DNA from: Candidatus Aerophobus profundus SCGC AAA252-L23
GTDB lineage: Bacteria > Aerophobota > Aerophobia > Aerophobales > Aerophobaceae
Assembly: GCA_000402295.1 (NCBI GenBank)
Contig: AQRW01000105.1
Coordinates: 1 to 11,306 of the forward strand
Direction of reading: 5' to 3'
DNA: 11,306 nucleotides
Part shown: in pieces, positions 6,188 through 11,306 of the stretch
Layout of the letters: each line of letters starts with the position of its first letter
Position numbering within the stretch: position 1 is the stretch's first letter
The notes under the pieces: model-generated
The model's input: the letters and a program-made list of their open reading frames with translations, nothing else
What the model was told of the DNA's origin: nothing
The model's database searches: none
Program-made: the position numbers and the translations under genes

Positions 6188-7396
6188 TTAACCTCTGGCT
6201 ATCGTTTTTTCCAACACCTCTTCGAGAATTTCCACACCCCTTTCCCAGGAGAATTTCCTCTCTACCAAAGCGCGACTATTGCGACTGATGCGGTTATAAA
6301 GTTCATCATCTTTGAACAGGCCAACTATCCGCTTGGTAAATGTCTCAGGATCATCAGCAATGACAATGTTATTCATATTTTCTACGGGAATCCCTTCTGC
6401 TCCCAGCGAGGTGGTAACGACTGGAATACCCATAGCCATAGCTTCCAAAATTTTTCCTCGAAAGCCTTTTCCCAATCTTATGGGGGCCACGAAGACTTTT
6501 GCTTCTCTGAGGTAATCCCGGACATCTTCCACTGTACCGGTGACAACAATATCCCGATCTCGCTTTGCTGCCATCAGAATGTCTGGTGTTGGCTGGCGCC
6601 CAATAACCTGAAACTTGATACCTGGGAGATCCTTTTTGAGATACGGCCAGATATGCTTGATAAAATACATAACTGCATCTCGATTAGGATCATGGGGATA
6701 ATTACCCAGAAAGGCTACCCCCATTTTCTGTTCCTTCGGAGATACGGGAGTGAATTTTTCCGTGTCTACCCCATGGGGGACCACATCAATGTCCAGGTTA
6801 GGAGCGTAACTAAGGAGTCCCTCCCGCTCTTCCGGGGTCAAGGTTATAACCTTGTCTGCATCCCGATACATGGCGAATTCATAGGCTTTGAGCCGATATA
6901 GCTCCCGCATGGCTGTGAGGCCCTTGATTGAACAAATTCCGTACAAATCGAGCGCTTTTTTGCGAGCAATGGTGTAACATTCGTGACAGGAAATAATTCG
7001 TTTTGTTCGAGGATTGATGTTAAAGTTCTGGTAAAGATACTGGCCCATTACTACATATTCCGCTATCACCACATCATAGTCAGAGCGCCTGGTCATTTCG
7101 GCAACCGTGTGGCGCATCTGCTGCGACTTGGTGTTACACATGTACGGTGGCACATCGGAGAAGAAAAAGTCACCAATCCGGCGAAGTATATTCCGGCGGG
7201 GAGGATAGGACATCAGCTCCAGCTCGCTCAAGTAAGGTTCAAGTGTATCGAGGTATCCCCGGTCCTCATGGCGAATAAATGAAACCAAACCCACCCGATG
7301 ACGACGGGAAAGGTATTTGATACGGTTATAAATAATGATAGGTCCTCCAATGACCTTACCATGGGGAAACTCTTTGGGTACAAACAGTATCTTCAT
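6188..7396 (-). CDS. GT4-type glycosyltransferase (GT-B fold)
   Basis: A 402-residue retaining-type glycosyltransferase, probably cytoplasmic or peripheral at the membrane, transferring a nucleotide-activated sugar during polysaccharide or glycan synthesis. The N-terminal Rossmann half starts MKILFVPKEFPHGKVIGGP, with the acceptor-side loop GGP at 17-19. The hinge has DVVPHGVDTEKF (204-215), and the C-terminal donor half FLGNYPHDPNRDAV (229-242), VTGTVEDVRDYL (285-296) and the signature PIRLGKGFRGKILEAMAMGI (305-324). In the usual E-x7-E signature only the second Glu (Glu318) is present; the first position is Lys310, as in some GT4 subgroups. GAGGAA a few bases upstream supports the ATG at 7396. 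It lies 48 bp downstream of the GT2-like gene, so the two are very likely co-transcribed and act in the same pathway. Donor and acceptor are unknown. Confidence 0.88.
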   Translation of the reverse strand: MKILFVPKEFPHGKVIGGPIIIYNRIKYLSRRHRVGLVSFIRHEDRGYLDTLEPYLSELELMSYPPRRNILRRIGDFFFSDVPPYMCNTKSQQMRHTVAEMTRRSDYDVVIAEYVVMGQYLYQNFNINPRTKRIISCHECYTIARKKALDLYGICSIKGLTAMRELYRLKAYEFAMYRDADKVITLTPEEREGLLSYAPNLDIDVVPHGVDTEKFTPVSPKEQKMGVAFLGNYPHDPNRDAVMYFIKHIWPYLKKDLPGIKFQVIGRQPTPDILMAAKRDRDIVVTGTVEDVRDYLREAKVFVAPIRLGKGFRGKILEAMAMGIPVVTTSLGAEGIPVENMNNIVIADDPETFTKRIVGLFKDDELYNRISRNSRALVERKFSWERGVEILEEVLEKTIARG

Positions 7397-7444
7397 ACTT
7401 TCCTCACTGTAACACTAATGTTAAACAGGCAGCTAAAATCAGAA

Positions 7445-8638
7445 TCACCTGGAAATCCCCCGACCCACCGCTGCCTGGGTCAACTCTTGCCATCGATTGG
7501 TGAGACTCCTCAGCCAAGTAACAGTATCTGTATCTTTAAAGGGATTATTTTTGGCCAGTTCAACATTGACATCGCACTCGTGCATACCTCGTTGATCTGA
7601 AAGTCCTTGATATTCTTTCTTTAAGAGTTCGTTTGTTCTAATAATCCGTTCCTCTAAATCAGAACCCAGGAATATACCTGGATAAGGTATTAGTCCCTCT
7701 TGACTAACGCCTTCTATTCCCTGATGGTCCATCACTTTTTTTCTCTCATACAAGAAGCGCTTGATGTCCTCACGTAGAGTCTTCCAAGCCGGTCGGAAAG
7801 TTTTCGGTGGTAAATGCCTAATATGTAGTTCCCTATCAAGCCAGAAAGTCATCTCATTTATCCGGAGATTGATGAGGAAATCAATGTCCTCCCCCCGAGT
7901 GATAAGAGGATCGAAGGGGACTTGCATCAAGATGTCACCATGAACAACCATATTACCGCCAAAGACAAAGGGAGTTGGTTTCAAACGAGAAGATCTTCCA
8001 ATAATCAATTCAAACGCCTCGTTCATGGCGGCTGCATTATTCCAGGAAGGCTTACGCCAGGCAGGTACCCTACTCAGGTCAAGTCGGTAACTATCAGGCT
8101 GGAGGTAATATCCTGCCACAGCTTTAATCAGCTCATTCTGATACTCAGTCCCAATGAACTCTTGAGTCTTGCTCAGAAAGTTAGCATCAGTAATGACTTC
8201 GTCATCGTCAAGGAATACGGCTATATCACTTCCGTTGAGAATAGCGGCCAGCGAACACATATTGCGCACGGCTGCATAATTGTCCAAATTGATAAGTGCG
8301 CAGGCTGCTTTCGACACCCCCTCACCGATTAGGATACAGCTAAGTTTACCAAGATTTTGACTGTGCAACACGGAGATATCGTAGCGTCCGACATATGGCT
8401 CGATTATCTCCCTTATTTTGGCTACGACATCATGCCTGGAATGAGAAGTGTTGGCGACGGCAACAACAACTATCTTAAATTCTTTGGAATTAAGTAGTTT
8501 TAGGCTTTCCAGCAGTCGTCCCAGGGTTCCCCCTTTATTAAGTGGAGTGGGATGATCAAAAATAATCTCTTCTTCACTCTCTGATGGTGCATTTGGTGGA
8601 CCCCAGTATGAGGGAATAACTATGGTTATACTTTTCAT
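7445..8638 (-). CDS. GT2-like glycosyltransferase (GT-A fold)
   Basis: A 397-residue inverting-type glycosyltransferase without membrane helices. The GT-A signature starts with SITIVIPSYWG (3-13). It continues with the metal-binding VFLDDDEVITD (141-151; DDD at 144-146), FGGNMVV (226-232), TRGEDIDFLINLR (247-259) carrying the probable catalytic Asp/Glu, and HIRHLPP (272-278). The loop after the first strand is longer than usual (about residues 12-40), and the C-terminal 110 residues form a helical, charged extension of unknown role. The ATG at 8638 has only a weak GAG upstream (in ATAGAGTAAATA), so translation may be weak. The gene is 72 bp after the BPL_N-like gene and 48 bp before the GT4 gene. 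Its activated-sugar donor is unknown; surface glycan or exopolysaccharide assembly is inferred from pairing with GT4. Confidence 0.85.
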   Translation of the reverse strand: MKSITIVIPSYWGPPNAPSESEEEIIFDHPTPLNKGGTLGRLLESLKLLNSKEFKIVVVAVANTSHSRHDVVAKIREIIEPYVGRYDISVLHSQNLGKLSCILIGEGVSKAACALINLDNYAAVRNMCSLAAILNGSDIAVFLDDDEVITDANFLSKTQEFIGTEYQNELIKAVAGYYLQPDSYRLDLSRVPAWRKPSWNNAAAMNEAFELIIGRSSRLKPTPFVFGGNMVVHGDILMQVPFDPLITRGEDIDFLINLRINEMTFWLDRELHIRHLPPKTFRPAWKTLREDIKRFLYERKKVMDHQGIEGVSQEGLIPYPGIFLGSDLEERIIRTNELLKKEYQGLSDQRGMHECDVNVELAKNNPFKDTDTVTWLRSLTNRWQELTQAAVGRGISR

Positions 8639-8710
8639 TATTTACTCTATTATGAGCGTTACATCACCGTCTTCTATCAATCTTGATTAAACTTTCCTGC
8701 CCATCGGGAT

Positions 8711-9442
8711 TCAATCTGGTTGACAAAACTCTATAGAATTTTGGAGAAGCCTAAGGGTTACCGGAGTTGGCTTTATCCCTTGAGTCATACTCCCTTCTGG
8801 GTGAGGGCTAAAGATTACCACCTTCCCTTTACCAAAAGAAACAGTAGCTATAGCTATACTTCCGTTTTCGTACCTGGCTGCTTCTTTTGCCTCGCCCTTT
8901 AGCAGAATTTCAGGTCCGTTCTGATAGTGGATTAATATCTCTCTTGGCAAACCCTCGGTAAGGGGATGTTCTTCCAAGTAAACTTTTCTCATCCCAATTC
9001 CTCTCTTCCGGATATTTTGAACACCAATAATCTCTAATCCTTGAGGTTTGCCTGGTACTTCCACTCTCGGGGCAGCAAGATAAGCACCGGCGCAAATTCC
9101 AATATAGCCTCCTCCCTCAGCTACGAACTTTCGAATTATCTCGAACCCTTTCCCAGCTAAACTACTCACCGCTCTTTTTGTATAACCACCAGGAATAATC
9201 AGGACCGAACAATTTTCCAAATTCCCCCTTTTTATGTCATCCTCATTTAGCTTGCCGTAAGCAATCCCTAATTCACCAAGAGCAAATTCCACATCTTTGG
9301 CTAATTCTGCTCCTGAGCCCATATAGAGACATATTTCACTCTTTTGGACTTCTTTAGAATATACTCCCCCTCCCATTGTCATTGACAGACCCAAAATAAT
9401 ACTAAATAGAGCAAAAGATTTGCTGCTTTTCTGCTTGACCAT
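8711..9442 (-). CDS. Exported BPL_N-type class I glutamine-amidotransferase-like protein
   Basis: A 243-residue protein of the class I amidotransferase/DJ-1-like fold, resembling the biotin-protein-ligase N-terminal (BPL_N) family; these stand-alone proteins have no established reaction. Residues 1-29 look like a signal peptide: basic MVKQKSSK, a hydrophobic stretch (FALFSIILGLS) and a possible cut after VYS. The mature domain has LIIPGGYTKRAV (81-92), the nucleophile elbow YIGICAGAYLAA with Cys117, HYQNGPEI (172-179), and SPHPEGS with His214 and Glu216, so the triad is intact. It lacks the biotin-ligase catalytic domain. The ATG at 9442 has no Shine-Dalgarno site; AAGGAGA (9473-9479) lies 30 nt upstream with no ordinary start codon at working distance. 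It follows GDH after 152 bp and precedes the GT2 gene by 72 bp. Its context suggests no clear role; an envelope hydrolase or ligand-binding role is possible. Confidence 0.8.
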   Translation of the reverse strand: MVKQKSSKSFALFSIILGLSMTMGGGVYSKEVQKSEICLYMGSGAELAKDVEFALGELGIAYGKLNEDDIKRGNLENCSVLIIPGGYTKRAVSSLAGKGFEIIRKFVAEGGGYIGICAGAYLAAPRVEVPGKPQGLEIIGVQNIRKRGIGMRKVYLEEHPLTEGLPREILIHYQNGPEILLKGEAKEAARYENGSIAIATVSFGKGKVVIFSPHPEGSMTQGIKPTPVTLRLLQNSIEFCQPD

Positions 9443-9495
9443 CAGTCTAAGTTGGAAAGCTATATAGATATCTCTCCTTATACCAAAGGTGGTAA

Positions 9496-9540
9496 TGGCA
9501 ACGACTCATAGGCTTTGAGAATTCAAAGGTTATATTGCCA
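9496..9540 (-). other. Possible RNA hairpin between gdhA and the BPL_N-like gene
   Basis: TGGCAA (9496-9501) pairs with TTGCCA (9535-9540), and inside it CTTTGA (9513-9518) pairs with TCAAAG (9523-9528) around GAAT; a few A-U pairs bridge the two stems. No T-run follows, so a terminator is unlikely. It could be an attenuator, a processing site or chance. The rest of 9443-9594 holds only the displaced AAGGAGA and a 61-codon frame with no ribosome site. Confidence 0.3.
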
Positions 9541-9594
9541 GTGTAGGCCACTATGACCCTATTACCTTCTTTTCCCTCTATCCAATCCACAATT

Positions 9595-10854
9595 TTAGGG
9601 ATAAAGGCCCCTGAGGCGGGTGGCTTCAGCAACTCTCCTCACGGCCACCATCAAAGCGGCAGTTCTCATATCTACCTTGTGGGTAAGAGAAACCTGGAGT
9701 ACTCGGTGAAAAGCCTTGGTCATAACATCTCTTAGTCTCAAGTTAACCTCCCGTTCACTCCAGAAATACCCCTGTATACCCTGGACCCATTCATAATAAG
9801 ATACGGTGACTCCTCCCGCATTAGCCAAGATATCGGGAATGATGAAGATCCCCCTGGACTGAAGAATTCTATCCGCCTCAGGGGTCGTAGGTCCATTGGC
9901 CGCCTCCACAATGATACCGGCCTTAATCTCCGGAGCGTTATCCTCGGTTATCTGCTCTTCAGTAGCAGCGGGAATCAGAATATCCCCCTGGAGTTTAAAG
10001 AGTTCCTCATTAGTAATATTATCGCTACCTGGATATCCTACTACTGAGCCGGTTTTCGCCAGATGGAGGGCTACTTTTTTCGGGTCAAGACCTTTTTTAT
10101 TATAGATACCCCCGTAAACATCAGAGATGGCGACAATGGTAGCTTCTTCTCGGTGCAAGAGACCTGCCACCACCGAGCCTACCTTGCCAAATCCCTGGAT
10201 AATAACCTTCTTCCCCTCAATAGATTGATTAAGGTATTTTAAGCTGTTCAGCAGGGTAAATACTACTCCTTTTCCGGTGGCTCCTTCTCTTCCCAGGGAT
10301 CCACCCAGGACTACCGGTTTTCCGGTAACTACTCCGGGAACGGAATAACCTCTATTTACTGAATAGGTATCCATTATCCAGGCCATGACCTGAGCATCGG
10401 TATTCATATCTGGAGCCGGAATATCCTTTTCCGGGCCAATCATCATGAGTATCTCGGAAGTATATCTTCGAGTGAGTCTTTCCAGTTCTGCCCGGGACAG
10501 CTCAGTTGGATTACAGGCTACTCCTCCCTTGGCTCCCCCATAAGGAAGGCCCACCACGGCACATTTCCAGGTCATCCACATAGCCAGAGCTCTCACTTCA
10601 TCCAAGCATACCTCAGGATGGTATCTTATTCCCCCTTTGGCCGGTCCGGGGGTAATGTTATGTTGGACCCGGTATCCAGTAAAGACCTCCACCGATCCGT
10701 CATCCATCCTTACCGGAAGAGACACTATCAATTCTCTTTTGGGCTGTCTTAGTTTCTTATGAATCCAGGGTTCCAGATGAATCCTCCGGGCAATATCATC
10801 CAGTTGTTGAAGAGAGCTCAACCAGGGATTTGATTTCTTCTTCTTATTAGTCAA
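9595..10854 (-). CDS. gdhA: Glutamate dehydrogenase (Glu/Leu/Phe/Val family)
   Basis: Cytoplasmic enzyme interconverting glutamate with 2-oxoglutarate and ammonium. The 419 residues match the hexameric small GDH class. The substrate domain has GPAKGGIRYHP (70-80), PYGGAKGGV with catalytic Lys109, and PAPDMNT with Asp149. The Rossmann domain carries IIQGFGKVGSVVA (218-230). An Asp (AISDVYG) ends its second strand, which favours NAD(H), though this is not proof. LANAGGVTVSYYEWVQ (343-358) and the C-terminal helix are intact. I prefer the TTG at 10854, 7 nt after GGAGG (10862-10866); the TTG at 10860 is only 1 nt from that site. The start lies inside the P-II gene, with an 8-nt overlap, so translation is probably coupled to P-II. 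A leucine or other amino-acid dehydrogenase is less likely given length and motifs. Confidence 0.95.
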   Translation of the reverse strand: MTNKKKKSNPWLSSLQQLDDIARRIHLEPWIHKKLRQPKRELIVSLPVRMDDGSVEVFTGYRVQHNITPGPAKGGIRYHPEVCLDEVRALAMWMTWKCAVVGLPYGGAKGGVACNPTELSRAELERLTRRYTSEILMMIGPEKDIPAPDMNTDAQVMAWIMDTYSVNRGYSVPGVVTGKPVVLGGSLGREGATGKGVVFTLLNSLKYLNQSIEGKKVIIQGFGKVGSVVAGLLHREEATIVAISDVYGGIYNKKGLDPKKVALHLAKTGSVVGYPGSDNITNEELFKLQGDILIPAATEEQITEDNAPEIKAGIIVEAANGPTTPEADRILQSRGIFIIPDILANAGGVTVSYYEWVQGIQGYFWSEREVNLRLRDVMTKAFHRVLQVSLTHKVDMRTAALMVAVRRVAEATRLRGLYP

Positions 10855-11188
10855 GAGCAATCCTCCCCCTTTCCTTGGTTCTTATTCTTACCACATCCTC
10901 AACCGGAATAACGAAAATCTTGCCGGCTCCTATTCTGTTAGTTTTAGCCAGGGACTGGATAGTAATGATCATTTCCTCTACTTTCTCCTCCTCAGTGACG
11001 ATCTCCAGCTTCACCTTGGGTAAAAGATGAATAGGAGCATCAGGAGTATACTTTCCCAAATATCCTTTCTGCCGACCGCAGCCTCTTACCTCAGTTACCG
11101 TCATTCCTTCGACCGCAATTTGCCTTAAGGCTTCCTTTACCTCTTCCAATTTGAAAGGCTGAATAATACACTCTATTTTTTTTAGCAT
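10847..11188 (-). CDS. glnB: P-II family nitrogen regulatory protein with atypical T-loop
   Basis: Small trimeric sensor (113 residues, normal length) that binds ATP/ADP and 2-oxoglutarate and controls partner proteins through its T-loop. The opening MLKKIECIIQPFKLEEV, GMTVTEVRGCGRQKG (28-42) and LPKVKLEIV (56-64) are typical. The T-loop (about 42-56) is one residue shorter than E. coli GlnB and reads GYLGKYTPDAPIHLL: the uridylylation motif around Tyr51 (YRGAEY) is replaced by YTPDAP, so that modification is unlikely. The B-loop TNRIGAGKIFV (83-93) has Ala88 where Asp is usual; RIRTKERG (101-108) is the C-loop. The ATG at 11188 follows AGGAG by 6 nt. The gene overlaps gdhA by 8 nt, pointing to GDH or nitrogen status as its target. 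The symbol is by family only; GlnK or a divergent branch is possible. Confidence 0.9.
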   Translation of the reverse strand: MLKKIECIIQPFKLEEVKEALRQIAVEGMTVTEVRGCGRQKGYLGKYTPDAPIHLLPKVKLEIVTEEEKVEEMIITIQSLAKTNRIGAGKIFVIPVEDVVRIRTKERGRIALD

Positions 11189-11218
11189 AAGCTTCTCCTG
11201 TTTAACCTGGCCGTAATA

Positions 11219-11247
11219 TCAATACTTTTCTGATAATTTTCTCTCAA
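11219..11247 (-). promoter_or_regulatory. Weak candidate promoter of the P-II-gdhA operon
   Basis: On the minus strand TTGAGA (11247-11242) is followed after 17 nt by TATTGA (11224-11219), a good -35 with a poor -10. It lies about 30 nt before the P-II ATG. The region beyond (11256-11306) is G-rich on this strand and may hold the end of another gene; no other box was better. Confidence 0.3.
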
Positions 11248-11306
11248 ATCCTTTATTGTTAGGTATTTTGGTAAAATTGACTTACCTCCCCCCACACCCA
11301 GACCAC

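Noticed and set aside
8720..8737. Plus-strand promoter with TTGACA and TATAGA
   Set aside because: The boxes are only 6 nt apart and lie inside the end of the BPL_N-like gene, antisense to every gene in the area.
8711..9442. Biotin-protein ligase (birA)
   Set aside because: Only the amidotransferase-like N-terminal family is present; the biotinyl-ligase catalytic motifs are missing and a signal peptide is present.
9447..9632. 61-codon frame overlapping the end of gdhA
   Set aside because: It begins inside gdhA without a ribosome site and its reading frame crosses the hairpin and the AAGGAGA site; chance is more likely.

Overview
The window looks bacterial. Genes carry strong AGGAGG-type ribosome binding sites, GTG and TTG starts are used, two good sigma70-like promoters are visible, and the base composition is moderately AT-rich. 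The gene set is a fused two-domain E1 dehydrogenase, P-II with glutamate dehydrogenase, a cytosolic papain-like peptidase and two glycosyltransferases. Together with short palindromic repeats between genes, this would fit an uncultured anaerobic or subsurface lineage, but no marker gene fixes the taxonomy and I do not name a phylum. No rRNA, tRNA, CRISPR array, transposase or phage gene was seen.

Layout: 1-85 holds a 35-bp tandem repeat (2.4 copies, cut by the window edge). A plus-strand FGGY carbohydrate kinase (141-1709) follows. It converges on a minus-strand pair, an unrecognised 134-residue protein (2899-3303) and a C1 cysteine peptidase (1915-2835), which share a promoter at 3401-3428. 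A gene-free stretch of 745 bp (3304-4048) separates this pair from the plus-strand E1 gene. It carries outward promoters for both sides and a cluster of perfect palindromes. The E1 alpha-beta fusion (4049-6058) has a roughly 240-nt leader and stands alone, without E2 or E3.

From 6188 to the end all genes are on the minus strand. In transcription order they are P-II (10847-11188), glutamate dehydrogenase (9595-10854, overlapping P-II), an exported BPL_N-type glutamine-amidotransferase-like protein (8711-9442), a GT2-like glycosyltransferase (7445-8638) and a GT4-like glycosyltransferase (6188-7396). P-II and GDH form a tight nitrogen-metabolism pair: a 2-oxoglutarate/nucleotide sensor next to the enzyme interconverting 2-oxoglutarate and glutamate. 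The two glycosyltransferases, 48 bp apart, form a second likely unit for surface glycan synthesis. Whether the BPL_N-like gene belongs with either is unclear.

The most notable points are the P-II T-loop, which lacks the usual uridylylation motif while the gene overlaps gdhA, and two palindromes in the 3.6-kb region that share a core and show compensatory stem changes.
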